From Bradyrhizobium cajani (GTDB lineage: Bacteria; Pseudomonadota; Alphaproteobacteria; Rhizobiales; Xanthobacteraceae), in assembly GCF_009759665.1 (NCBI RefSeq), contig NZ_WQNE01000011.1, positions 62,001 to 126,000 on the forward strand: DNA of 64,000 nt. The letters are read 5' to 3'. Positions within the stretch are counted from its first letter, which is position 1, and each line of letters begins with the position of its first letter. The notes beneath the pieces are model-generated. The model was not told the origin of the DNA. It saw nothing but the letters and a program-made list of their open reading frames with translations, and did no database searches. Positions 27,323 to 35,452 of this stretch are shown piece by piece. The translations under genes were made by a program, and so were the position numbers.

Positions 27323-27361
27323 GTCAATCAGGGGTAACGCGATGATAGAGCGTAGCTCCCG

Positions 27362-28474
27362 ATGATTCCCGCATGCCTCTCCGACGACTGGACCCTTTGC
27401 CCGGAGCGAGAGGACATCTCCGCTGAATTCACGCGGCTCCTCACCGCGGCCCAGGAGGGCGGCGCCACCATCGCCGAATGCCTGATGATCGCGGGGCAGC
27501 TGAAGCGGGGCGACGATCAGTCCTGGCATCGCGAGTGGAAGAAGCTGGCGCAGGCCAACCGGCAGCGCGCCGAGGCGGCGTTTGCGGAAGGCCACATGGC
27601 GACCGCGCAGCGCAACTGGCTGCGGGCGATGAACTATTACAGTGCAGCGGCGATGCCGCTCGACCAGACCGACGAGCGCCGCTGGGTCGCGGTGCTTGCG
27701 ATGCAGGAATGCGCCCGCCGTTATCTTGCGGCGCGCGGCCCCGCCGGCGAAGTCGTGACGATACCCTGGCTCGACGGACATGCGCTGCAGGGCTATTTCC
27801 TGCCCGCGCCGACGGGAAGGGAGCGGGCTCCGACCGTGATCTGCATCGGCGAGCCCGGCCACCGCAAGGAGGAATTCCTGTTCAAGCTCGCGCCGCATGC
27901 ACGCGAGCGCGGATTCTCGATGCTGGCGCTGGACCTGCTGGGTGACCAGCGCGACGATTACCTCGACGCGCTGCGGCGTCGCCGGGATATCGAGAGCGCG
28001 ATTCCCTGCGTCATGGATTACCTGGAGACGCGCAGCGACGTCGATTTCGAGCGCGTGGCGATCGTCGCCGATGGCTGGGGCTCGTCCTTCGTGGCGCGCG
28101 CGGTGTTGCAGGAGCCGCGGCTCGCCGCCGCCGTCTGCGACGGTGGCCTGTGGGACCTGCATGAGCGGGACTTCTTTGCCAGCCGATTCGCGGTGAGCGA
28201 CGTCAGCATCATCCCGGTGCCGCATGCGCCGCTCATGGCCACCAGCACCGGCTGTCCGATGCTGATCACGCTCGGTGAGGATGGCTGGCTCAAGGCCGAC
28301 CGGGCGCGTCAGATCGTGCAGAAATCCTGGCTCGGCAGCTCGGACGTGGTGCTGAAGGTGTTCACGGCGGCGGAAACCGGCGCGGCGCAGGCCCATGCGG
28401 ACAATCCGAGCCTTGCCAACGAATATATCTTCGACTGGCTCGAATCGCGGCTTGGCGCCGCCGGGCGGATCTAA
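27362..28474 (+). CDS. Alpha/beta-hydrolase-fold protein of the FrsA/pseudooxynicotine-hydrolase type, catalytic residues replaced
   Basis: 370 aa. A helical N-terminal half (about 20-125, with WLRAMNYYSAAAMPLD) is followed by an alpha/beta-hydrolase core, as in the DUF1100/FrsA-like group. The nucleophile elbow reads IVADGWGSSF, with G238 where family members have serine. In the C-terminal GAAQAHADNPSLANEY segment the usual GAAH histidine is Q343 (a histidine sits two residues later). The acid loop reads LGEDGW instead of the usual GEND form. All three triad positions therefore look altered and it may be a non-catalytic binding protein. The stop TAA belongs to a palindromic repeat. Confidence 0.75.
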   Translation: MIPACLSDDWTLCPEREDISAEFTRLLTAAQEGGATIAECLMIAGQLKRGDDQSWHREWKKLAQANRQRAEAAFAEGHMATAQRNWLRAMNYYSAAAMPLDQTDERRWVAVLAMQECARRYLAARGPAGEVVTIPWLDGHALQGYFLPAPTGRERAPTVICIGEPGHRKEEFLFKLAPHARERGFSMLALDLLGDQRDDYLDALRRRRDIESAIPCVMDYLETRSDVDFERVAIVADGWGSSFVARAVLQEPRLAAAVCDGGLWDLHERDFFASRFAVSDVSIIPVPHAPLMATSTGCPMLITLGEDGWLKADRARQIVQKSWLGSSDVVLKVFTAAETGAAQAHADNPSLANEYIFDWLESRLGAAGRI

Positions 28475-28574
28475 AGCGCGATGAGATTGGGATGAATCGT
28501 CATCGCGCTTTAGGTTGTTGTTTGAGCATGATCTTTTCGGAAAACCGCTGCGCACTTTTCCGGATCATGCTTTA
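28473..28574. repeat. RIME-like double palindrome, family 5
   Basis: First hairpin AAAGCGCGATGAG / TCATCGCGCTTT, second GAGCATGATCTTTTCGGAAAA / TTTTCCGGATCATGCT. A second copy is at 46432-46534. The first AA of the repeat forms part of the stop codon of the preceding gene. Confidence 0.9.
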
Positions 28575-28587
28575 GGCGCCGCCGGCG

Positions 28588-29088
28588 TCAGAGGTCGAGC
28601 GTGACGCGGACGCAGGCCTTCTCGAGGCGCGTCTTCAGCGTCGCGAGCTTGGCGGTGAACTCCGTCAGCTCGTGCTCGTCGAATTCCTGAAAGACAAATT
28701 CCTTGATGGTCTTGTACTGCTCGTTGAGGCTTGCGAGGTGCTTCTGCGTCTTCTCGGTCAGGGATAGCCGGACCACCCTGGCGTCGGTCGGCGAGGGGCG
28801 ACGACGCAACAAGCCGTTCTTCTCGAGCAGCTTGGACTGGGTGGTGACGAACGACGGATCGACGTGGAGGAGCTTCGACACAGCATTGACGGGAATGCCA
28901 TCATCCTTGTCGAGGTCCGAGATCGCCATCAGGATCATCCATTGCGGGCCGCTGATGCCGAGCGTGCGTGCCCAGACCTGGCGCAACTCCTCCAGGTAGA
29001 TGTTGATGGAGGAGATTTCCCAGGTGAAGCGCCTGATGATGTCCAGATTGCCGGTGGGACGGGATCGTGTTCCCTCCTTCCTCGACAT
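28588..29088 (-). CDS. MarR-family transcriptional regulator
   Basis: 166 aa from ATG 29088, chosen because GAAAGGA lies at the right distance; another ATG two codons earlier is too close to it. The winged helix is clear: IPVNAVSKLLHVDPSFVTTQ, SKLLEKNGLLRRRPSPTDAR and VVRLSLTEKTQK. N-terminal and C-terminal helices for dimerisation flank it. It is transcribed away from the porin gene and towards the hydrolase-fold gene. A 12-bp motif recurs upstream of both neighbours and may be its operator (inference). Confidence 0.9.
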   Translation of the reverse strand: MSRKEGTRSRPTGNLDIIRRFTWEISSINIYLEELRQVWARTLGISGPQWMILMAISDLDKDDGIPVNAVSKLLHVDPSFVTTQSKLLEKNGLLRRRPSPTDARVVRLSLTEKTQKHLASLNEQYKTIKEFVFQEFDEHELTEFTAKLATLKTRLEKACVRVTLDL

Positions 29089-29290
29089 GGACATCCTTTC
29101 GCTCCCAATTCGACCTTCGCCACTGACGCTTCGATGATCCATTGTTCACGCAAGTCTGCTCTGACGCAAGTGCAGGGCAGGGTAATTATGTCAGCCATTC
29201 TACAAATATGAGCTGATCAACAATTTCGTTGCCTCGACTGCGGTGTTGCCCGTGCGACACAGCCCGGCCGGAATGCGATAGCTGATCTAA

Positions 29291-29302
29291 TAAACTATTT
29301 TA
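29291..29302. promoter_or_regulatory. Shared 12-bp motif upstream of the porin gene
   Basis: TAAACTATTTTA is the reverse complement of the motif at 27311-27322. It lies 202 bases before the porin start and about 200 bases from the marR start. Confidence 0.4.
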
Positions 29303-29503
29303 ATTAGGAAAGGCACGTATGCATATTGGACTCGGCGGTGGGGGGAGTCTCGATCGTCCCGTTGCAGGTGGTTCGCTCAAGTCCCTCGCGTCAATGCGGG
29401 TGTGCCGAGGCCGCGAAACCCCAGAGCGGTTTTGAAAGCGAAGGAAGCGTAGGGCTGCGACTGGCCCGAGCTCCTTCGCAAATGAGCAACTTGGAGATTG
29501 AAT

Positions 29504-30979
29504 ATGAAATTGGTGAAGAGCCTCTTGCTCGGCTCCGCGGCGGGTCTGATCGTCGTGGGTGGGGCGCAGGCGGCCGATCTTCCCGTGAAGGCCAAGGCGG
29601 TCGAATACGTGAAGATCTGTTCGCTCTATGGTGCCGGCTTCTACTACATGCCGGGCACCGACACCTGCATCAAGTTCGGCGGCTATCTGCGCGCCGACGC
29701 GATCCTCGGCGGCGCAGGCGACTATAACTTCCAGCAGGGCGCGAACGCGGGTTCGAACAACCGTCTGACCAACTACTATACCGGTCGCGCTCGTTTCGAC
29801 TTCAACGTCGACACGCGCACGGCGACCGAGTACGGCGTGGTGCGCACCTACGCCGATATGGTCTTCTCCTGGGATTCCCAGACGGTCACCGGCAGCAGCC
29901 CGTCGACGTTCTCGACCGGTTCCGCAACGCTCGGCCTCTACCATGCGTTCATCCAGTTCGCCGGCTTCACCTTCGGCCGCACGGTCTCGATCTTCGACGC
30001 GCCGTGGCAGAGCTATCCGGCCGGCGGTCCCGACACCCTCCCGGGCGGCAGCAACCACACCAACGGCGTGAACCAGGTCGCCTACACGGCTGACTTCGGC
30101 CAGGGCATCACCGCTTCGCTCGCGTTGCAGGATGAGACCACGGCGACAAACGGCCAGTCGAACCTCTGGAACGTGTCAGCGGGTACGGCCTCTCAGTTCG
30201 TGACCGGCGTCTACGGTGCCAACTCCTGGGGTGGTACGCGTTCTCCCGACATCCTCGGTTCGGTGCGCGTCGACCAGGCCTGGGGTCTGGCCCAGTTCTC
30301 GGTTGCCGCTCATGACCTCCATGCCGGCTACTACGGCGCGACGGAAGTCACCGGCCACCCCGAGGACAAGTGGGGCTGGGCTGTGCAGGGCGCGTTGTCG
30401 ATCAAAAACATCCCGACCGGTGCGGGCGACATCATCAACCTGCAGGCCGTCTACACGGACGGTGCAACCCGTTACAACTTCCAGAGCCTGTTCCCGCAGA
30501 GCTTCTTCATGTTCAGCGGTAGCGGCACCGCGTATCAGAGCACCGGTTTCGCCGGTCTTTCTGACGGCGTCTTTGGCGCTGGTACCGGCATCGATACCGT
30601 CAAGACCTGGGGTGTGCGCGGTGGCTATACCCACAACTGGAGCCCGAACTGGGCGAGCGCCATCTATGGTGCGTATGCCCAGCTGAGGTACGGCACCACG
30701 GGCAAGGGCCTGATCTGCACCAACTTCGCTGCGATCGCCGTGGCCGGTTCGACTTGTAATCCGGACTTCAACTTCGCGGTCATCGGTGTCAACACCGTGT
30801 GGACTCCGGTCAAGAACCTGGCCTTCACTGCCGACCTGAGCTGGTCGCGCCTGGACCAGAAGTATTCCGGCGCAATCAACAGCCCGGGCATTGCCACCGC
30901 TGCGAAGCCGGCGGCCGTGTACGAGCTGAAGGACCAGAACTCGATCACCATGCTGCTGCGCGCTCAGCGCAACTTCTAA
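29504..30979 (+). CDS. Porin (Porin_2 family, rhizobial type)
   Basis: 491 aa. The signal peptide MKLVKSLLLGSAAGLIVVGG ends with AQAAD. The mature start PVKAKAVEYVKICSLYGAGF and the following YYMPGTDTCIKFGGYLRAD is the signature of alphaproteobacterial porins, with a conserved cysteine pair. The protein ends in RNF, the C-terminal phenylalanine expected for BAM-dependent outer-membrane insertion. It should form a trimeric general diffusion channel. The ATG at 29504 follows TTGGAGATTGAAT. It is monocistronic with a strong terminator, and codon use is biased towards preferred codons, suggesting high expression. Confidence 0.95.
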   Translation: MKLVKSLLLGSAAGLIVVGGAQAADLPVKAKAVEYVKICSLYGAGFYYMPGTDTCIKFGGYLRADAILGGAGDYNFQQGANAGSNNRLTNYYTGRARFDFNVDTRTATEYGVVRTYADMVFSWDSQTVTGSSPSTFSTGSATLGLYHAFIQFAGFTFGRTVSIFDAPWQSYPAGGPDTLPGGSNHTNGVNQVAYTADFGQGITASLALQDETTATNGQSNLWNVSAGTASQFVTGVYGANSWGGTRSPDILGSVRVDQAWGLAQFSVAAHDLHAGYYGATEVTGHPEDKWGWAVQGALSIKNIPTGAGDIINLQAVYTDGATRYNFQSLFPQSFFMFSGSGTAYQSTGFAGLSDGVFGAGTGIDTVKTWGVRGGYTHNWSPNWASAIYGAYAQLRYGTTGKGLICTNFAAIAVAGSTCNPDFNFAVIGVNTVWTPVKNLAFTADLSWSRLDQKYSGAINSPGIATAAKPAAVYELKDQNSITMLLRAQRNF

Positions 30980-31006
30980 TCATCGATCGCGCAGATTGAT
31001 GAGAGA

Positions 31007-31036
31007 GCCCCGGCGGGAAATCGCCGGGGCTTTTTT
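31007..31036 (+). terminator. Rho-independent terminator of the porin gene
   Basis: Nine-base-pair stem GCCCCGGCG / CGCCGGGGC with a six-base loop, followed by six T. It lies 27 bases after the porin stop. Confidence 0.93.
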
Positions 31037-31139
31037 GCAGCTCGATACAAGTTTCGAAATCCCGAAGGCGCGCTGCACAGCTCGAAGACGAGCTATGCGA
31101 ATCCTCCGTCGCCAAACTTATTTACTTACCTGAGTTACT

Positions 31140-31234
31140 CAGCTATATAGCCGTTAGCGGAATATCAAAGTTCCGGCTCTTAGCTTCATGCTAAGCCTCT
31201 CGAAACCTCCGGCAATGCCCTGCCGGAGGTTTTT
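31140..31234 (+). ncRNA. Candidate small RNA ending at an orphan terminator
   Basis: Two hairpins follow the porin terminator with no gene between: CTTAGC-TTCAT-GCTAAG at 31179-31195, then the terminator stem at 31204-31231. An AT-rich TATATAG at 31144-31150 could be a -10 element. The 5' end is a guess. The terminator could instead serve the convergent gcrA-like gene. Confidence 0.25.
31204..31234 (+). terminator. Strong orphan rho-independent terminator
   Basis: Eleven-base-pair stem AACCTCCGGCA / TGCCGGAGGTT with a six-base loop, then TTTCG. The T run is on the plus strand, though no plus-strand gene lies between it and the porin terminator. Confidence 0.8.
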
Positions 31235-31255
31235 CGTTTGTGATGAGGTGGCGGA

Positions 31256-31786
31256 CTAGAGGCGCGCGACACGCAAGCGCGAGTTCGGCCGGTAGGCAAG
31301 GCGGCTGTGGCCGGCGCAATAAGGCTGCCCATCCGGTGCGGTGTTGCCGCAGAAGCAGAAATCGTCCGCCCCCGGCGTCGAGATCGGCCAGCGGCAGCGG
31401 TTCTCGGAAAGCTCCAGCAGCGAGCAGCGATTGGCCTCGTCGATCGGGCCGGTGACCACGGGCGCATCGGTCTCGCCGTAGATCGTTGCGAGCATCTCAT
31501 ATTGCAGCCGCGGCACCGTCTTCGGCGCGCGCGCCGGTGCGAAACCCGCATCCTGACGCTTCCGCTCGCTGGCCGGGCGGCCACGAGTAAGATTGAGTCG
31601 CGACAGCTTGCCGATCACGGCGTTGCGGCTGACGCCGATATCGGCGGCGATCTCACTGCAGGACAGGCCGGCCTCGAAGTGCCGCTTCAGAAGTTCGATT
31701 CGTTCGTCGGTCCAAGTCGGTGAATAAGTCTGTGAAGGTGAGAGAACAGGCATTTGTAGCGGTCCCAGGTTGCAGATGTCGGCCAT
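31256..31786 (-). CDS. GcrA-family cell-cycle regulator (paralogue)
   Basis: 176 aa. The N-terminal helix-turn-helix has the GcrA marks TWTDERIELLKRHFEAGLSC and IGVSRNAVIGKLSRLNL. The C-terminal part matches the GcrA sigma-interaction region: CSLLELSENRCRWPI then FCFCGNTAPDGQPYCAGHSR. GcrA binds methylated GANTC sites and sigma70 to activate cell-cycle genes (known for the family). The ATG at 31786 follows AGAGG closely; an ATG at 31753 is also possible. It lies 40 bases after a small helix gene on the same strand. The linker between domains is short, suggesting a paralogue rather than the main GcrA. Confidence 0.82.
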   Translation of the reverse strand: MADICNLGPLQMPVLSPSQTYSPTWTDERIELLKRHFEAGLSCSEIAADIGVSRNAVIGKLSRLNLTRGRPASERKRQDAGFAPARAPKTVPRLQYEMLATIYGETDAPVVTGPIDEANRCSLLELSENRCRWPISTPGADDFCFCGNTAPDGQPYCAGHSRLAYRPNSRLRVARL

Positions 31787-31826
31787 CCGCCTCTCGAGAT
31801 CCGTCCGCCTCACGTTCGGCGCGCGC

Positions 31827-32024
31827 TCACGTCCTGCCATTGTCGCGAATCGACAAAAGCCCGTCCTTGATGGCGAGACGGATGCCTTCCTCGATCAATG
31901 TCCGCGCGACGCCGGGAACGCTGGTGCCGTGGGTGCCCTGTCTCACCAGTTTCTCCAGATAGGTGATGGTCGAGAGCGCCAAGGTTACGGGAATGCGGTC
32001 AGTCTCGGCTTTTTCGGTGGCCAT
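31827..32024 (-). CDS. Small ribbon-helix-helix-like protein upstream of the gcrA-like gene
   Basis: 65 aa. The sequence RIPVTLALSTITYLEKLVRQ followed by TSVPGVARTLIEEGIRLAIK has the strand-helix-helix rhythm of CopG/Arc-type DNA-binding proteins. It is in the same orientation as the gcrA-like gene and ends about 40 bases before its start, so the two are probably an operon. Whether it binds DNA is inference from the pattern. Confidence 0.6.
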   Translation of the reverse strand: MATEKAETDRIPVTLALSTITYLEKLVRQGTHGTSVPGVARTLIEEGIRLAIKDGLLSIRDNGRT

Positions 32025-32224
32025 GGCCCGAACGCTAGCCTCTTACTCGGGTACATAAAAGTAACGATTAAGATTCTATTTAGGTTCGAGGCCGGAAGTC
32101 AAATCCAGATCTCGACGGTGCTTCAGCATATTGGAATCGCTGGAGAAATTCGCCACGACGCGTCGCGCCGCGCGGGACTGCCAGGCGGCGGGAGCGTCGA
32201 CAGGTCGGGGAAGGCGGCGGCGGC

Positions 32225-33166
32225 TCAGCCGTGCACGATCGCCTTTTCGATCATGCAATGGATGCCCTTGGAGCCGTTGACGGTCTGGGTCACCCGCAGA
32301 TCGGCGGCCAGGCTGCACAGCGTGTAGGCGTCCTCGCGCGAGAGATTTCGGGTCTCACCGAGCAGCGCGATCATGTCGCGCAGCGCACGCACCACGCACT
32401 GGTCGAGGTCGGGGTCCATGGCCATGGTGATGTAGTGCGTCGGCGTCTCGGCGCGGGGATATGCAAAGTTGAGGTCCTTGCGCAGCGTCAGGCGGAAGCG
32501 GCCCTGGAGCGCGGTCTCGATCGCGGTGACGCAGACCTCGCCGTCGCCCTGCACGCCATGGCCGTCGCCGCACGAGAACAGCGCGCCCGGAACGAACACC
32601 GGCAGGTACAGCGTCGCGCCAGCGCCGAGTTCCTTGTTGTCGAGATTGCCGCCCATGGCGCGCGGAATCAGCGAGGAGATGCGGCCCCAAGCCGGCGGCG
32701 GCGAAACGCCCATCACGCCGAAGAACGGCTTGAGCGGCAGGTCTAACCCCCAGGGCATGCGGCCAACCATTCGCGTCCGATCCAGGGGGATGTTGAGGAG
32801 GCGCGTCTCGTGGAAATCGTCGGGCAGGGTGCCGGACAGCGGCTTGATCAGATTCCAGCCCCAGTCCTGCCGCAGCTGGACGTCGAGGATATCGACCTGA
32901 AGCACGTCGCCGGGCGCGGCGCCTTCGACCGCGATCGGGCCGGTGAGGATGTGGCCGGGCAGCATGCGTTCGTTCCTGGCGTGAACCTCGAACATTTCCG
33001 GCGGAATGTGAAATTGGCTGCGGTCGGGGAGCACGTCCGGGCCGCCGCTGATGGTGTCAACCGTCACCTCGTCGCCGCTCGCGATGGCAAGGACAGGCTT
33101 GAGCGCGGCTTCGAAGAAGCCCCAGTGACAGGTCTCGGGGCCGGAATGCAGATGGTGATGCGTCAT
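32225..33166 (-). CDS. Acetamidase/formamidase family protein
   Basis: 313 aa. The FmdA/AmdA family hydrolyses formamide or acetamide to ammonia and the acid. Recognisable parts are PGHILTGPIAVEGAAPGDVL, FFGVMGVSPP, GGNLDNKELGAGATLYLPVF and FSCGDGHGVQGDGEVC, a metal-site region rich in Asp, Gly and His. It is full length. The substrate among small amides cannot be assigned. It is divergent from the DUF169 gene (33329) with 162 bases between. Confidence 0.88.
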   Translation of the reverse strand: MTHHHLHSGPETCHWGFFEAALKPVLAIASGDEVTVDTISGGPDVLPDRSQFHIPPEMFEVHARNERMLPGHILTGPIAVEGAAPGDVLQVDILDVQLRQDWGWNLIKPLSGTLPDDFHETRLLNIPLDRTRMVGRMPWGLDLPLKPFFGVMGVSPPPAWGRISSLIPRAMGGNLDNKELGAGATLYLPVFVPGALFSCGDGHGVQGDGEVCVTAIETALQGRFRLTLRKDLNFAYPRAETPTHYITMAMDPDLDQCVVRALRDMIALLGETRNLSREDAYTLCSLAADLRVTQTVNGSKGIHCMIEKAIVHG

Positions 33167-33328
33167 TTGCCGCGTCCGATCGGTTTCATGAGAACTCGCC
33201 GTGAGAACCTATCATGCCCGCGCCTGGAACGGACCGGCGAGTTGCTTCCGGGACCGGGCAGGGACTAGAACGAGAGCTGCAAAACAAGAAAACAGCACCG
33301 GCGCGCGATCGCCGGCCCGGAGGACGCC

Positions 33329-34108
33329 ATGCAGCTGAGCACTGACAGGATCGATCTTGCCGGCGTCGTCGCCGATCTCAACAGCCTGTTGCGGCTGAAG
33401 ACGACGGTGATCGGCATGAAGCTGTTCGCGCAAGTCGCGGAGATGGAGGCGATCCCGAAGATCCGGCGGCCGAATGCGATTCATACCACCGACCAGATCG
33501 TCAGCATGGCCGCGCGTCTGGGCTGGACCGTGGGCATCACCGCCGACGATCTCGTAGGCAGCCAGTGCCGCGCGGTGATCGGTCTTGCGCCGCAGGATGA
33601 AAAATGGATCGCCGGCGAGAACTATGTCGGCGTCTGGCACGGCACGGCGGAAGACGCGCGCAAGCGGCAAGAGGCGCTGGACGTGGTGCCGTTCGGGCAG
33701 TATCAGGCGCTCGCGGTCAGTCCGCTGGCGAGCGGCCGGCTCGATCCGCCCGACATCTGCCTCGTCTATGCCACGCCGGGGCAGATGATCATCCTGATCA
33801 ACGGGCTGCAATATACCGGCTACAGGAAGTTCGAATGGGGCGTGGTCGGCGAGACGGCGTGTGCGGATTCCTGGGGGCGGGCGCTCAAGACCGGTGAGCC
33901 CAGCCTGTCCTTGCCATGCTATGCCGAACGGCGCTATGGCGGCGTGCCGGACGAGGAGATGCTGATGGCCTTGAAGCCCTCGCATCTCGCCAAGGCGATC
34001 GAGGGCATGAAGGCGCTGGCCAGGAACGGCCTGCGCTATCCGATCCCGCCCTATGGTATTCAAAGCGACGTCCGTGCCGGCATGGGCGTGAGTTACGCGA
34101 AGAAGTAA
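33329..34108 (+). CDS. DUF169 domain protein
   Basis: 259 aa. The start ATG follows CGGAGGACGCC, an ideal ribosome binding site. DUF169 marks are GQYQALAVSPLASGRLDPPD, GETACADSWGRALKTGEPSL and SLPCYAERRYGG. The family is uncharacterised; several members have conserved cysteines and lie near redox or C1 genes. The saccharopine-dehydrogenase-like gene starts nine bases after the stop, so they form an operon. No metal motif is certain. Confidence 0.82.
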   Translation: MQLSTDRIDLAGVVADLNSLLRLKTTVIGMKLFAQVAEMEAIPKIRRPNAIHTTDQIVSMAARLGWTVGITADDLVGSQCRAVIGLAPQDEKWIAGENYVGVWHGTAEDARKRQEALDVVPFGQYQALAVSPLASGRLDPPDICLVYATPGQMIILINGLQYTGYRKFEWGVVGETACADSWGRALKTGEPSLSLPCYAERRYGGVPDEEMLMALKPSHLAKAIEGMKALARNGLRYPIPPYGIQSDVRAGMGVSYAKK

Positions 34109-34117
34109 AGGCCGACC

Positions 34118-35296
34118 ATGAGCTCTGCGAAATTCGACATCGTCGTCTACGGCGCGACCGGTTTCACCGGCCAGCTCGTCGCCGAATATCTGGCGGCGCA
34201 TTACAAGGGCGACCAGACGCTGAAATGGGCGATGGCGGGCCGCAGCCTCGACAAGCTCAAATCCGTGCGCGACGCCATCGGCGCGCCCGCGGACCTGCCG
34301 CTGATCGTGGCCGATGCGTCGGACGCCGCGTCGCTGAAGGCGATGGTGGCGCAGACCAAGTCGGTGATCACGACGGTCGGTCCGTACCAGTTCTACGGCG
34401 AGGACCTGCTCGCAGCCTGCGTCGCCGGCGGCACGGATTATTTCGATCTCTGCGGCGAGCCGGTCTGGATGCGGCAGATGATCGACAAATACGACGCGGC
34501 GGCCAAAGCCAGCGGCGCCCGCATCGTGTTTTCGTGCGGCTATGATTCCGTGCCGTTCGAGCTTGGCACGTTCTTCGTGCAGGAAGAGGCCAGGCGCGTG
34601 TTCGGCGCGCCGACCGCGCGCGTGAAGGGCCGCGTGCGCGACATGCGCGGAACGCTGTCAGGCGGCACCGCGGCGAGTGCGAAAGCGACCTTCGACGCGG
34701 TTGCCAAGGATCTCAGCCTCGTCGCCATTCTCAACGATCATTTTGCGCTGACGCCGGGCTTCACCGGCCCGAAGCAGCCGAAGGGCAACAGGTCCGTCCT
34801 CGAGGAAGATCTGCAATCCTGGGCCGCGCCGTTCATGATGGCACTGATCAACACGCGCAACGTCCATCGCTCCAACATGCTGATGGGCTTTCCTTACGGG
34901 AAGGAATTCGTCTACGACGAGATGGTCCTGACCGGCCCCGGCGAGAAGGGCGAGGCCAACGCCAAGCGCGTGATGGCGGCCAATGCCGAGAAGACCGGTC
35001 CGAACGCGCCGAAGCCGGGCGAGGGGCCCTCGAAGGAAGAGCGTGAGAAGGGTCTCTTCAATCTGCTTTATGTCGCGATCGCGCCGGATGGCCGCCAGGT
35101 CCGCGCCGGCGTCACCGGCGACCGCGATCCCGGCTACGGCTCGACCTCGAAGATGATCTCCGAATGCGCGATCTGCCTGCTGCGTGACGCAACGGACGTT
35201 CCGGGCGGCTTCTGGACCCCGGGAGCTGCGATGCAGCACAAGCTGATCAAGCGGCTGGTCGATCACGCCGGGCTGACGTTCGCGGTGGAGACGTAG
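34118..35296 (+). CDS. Saccharopine-dehydrogenase-like (trans-acting enoyl reductase type) oxidoreductase
   Basis: 392 aa. The N-terminal Rossmann motif is YGATGFTG at 11-18, followed by a nucleotide domain to about 130 (TVGPYQFYGEDLLAACVAGG and YFDLCGEPVW). Such proteins are annotated as saccharopine dehydrogenase NADP-binding or trans-acting enoyl reductases of lipid synthesis; the real substrate here is unknown. It follows the DUF169 gene by nine bases. Full length with no visible defect. Confidence 0.85.
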   Translation: MSSAKFDIVVYGATGFTGQLVAEYLAAHYKGDQTLKWAMAGRSLDKLKSVRDAIGAPADLPLIVADASDAASLKAMVAQTKSVITTVGPYQFYGEDLLAACVAGGTDYFDLCGEPVWMRQMIDKYDAAAKASGARIVFSCGYDSVPFELGTFFVQEEARRVFGAPTARVKGRVRDMRGTLSGGTAASAKATFDAVAKDLSLVAILNDHFALTPGFTGPKQPKGNRSVLEEDLQSWAAPFMMALINTRNVHRSNMLMGFPYGKEFVYDEMVLTGPGEKGEANAKRVMAANAEKTGPNAPKPGEGPSKEEREKGLFNLLYVAIAPDGRQVRAGVTGDRDPGYGSTSKMISECAICLLRDATDVPGGFWTPGAAMQHKLIKRLVDHAGLTFAVET

Positions 35297-35304
35297 GATC
35301 TTCG

Positions 35305-35452
35305 CCTCTCCCCGCGTGCGGGGAGAGGCCGGAATTTGCGCAGCAAATTCCGGGTGAGGGGGACTCTCCGCGAGTCCGGCTCTTACCGTTTTTGCGGAAG
35401 CAGCCCCTCACCCCGACCCTCTCCCCGTAAGAACGGGGAGAGGGAGAAGAGG
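35305..35452. repeat. Palindromic intergenic repeat pair, family 4
   Basis: Two hairpins, CCTCTCCCCGCGTGCGGGGAGAGG and a second around CTCTCCCCGTAAGAACGGGGAGAG, joined by GAATTTGCGCAGCAAATTCCGGGTGAG-type sequence. Another pair is at 43915-44052 and a single arm at 55220-55262. It separates convergent genes. Confidence 0.85.
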
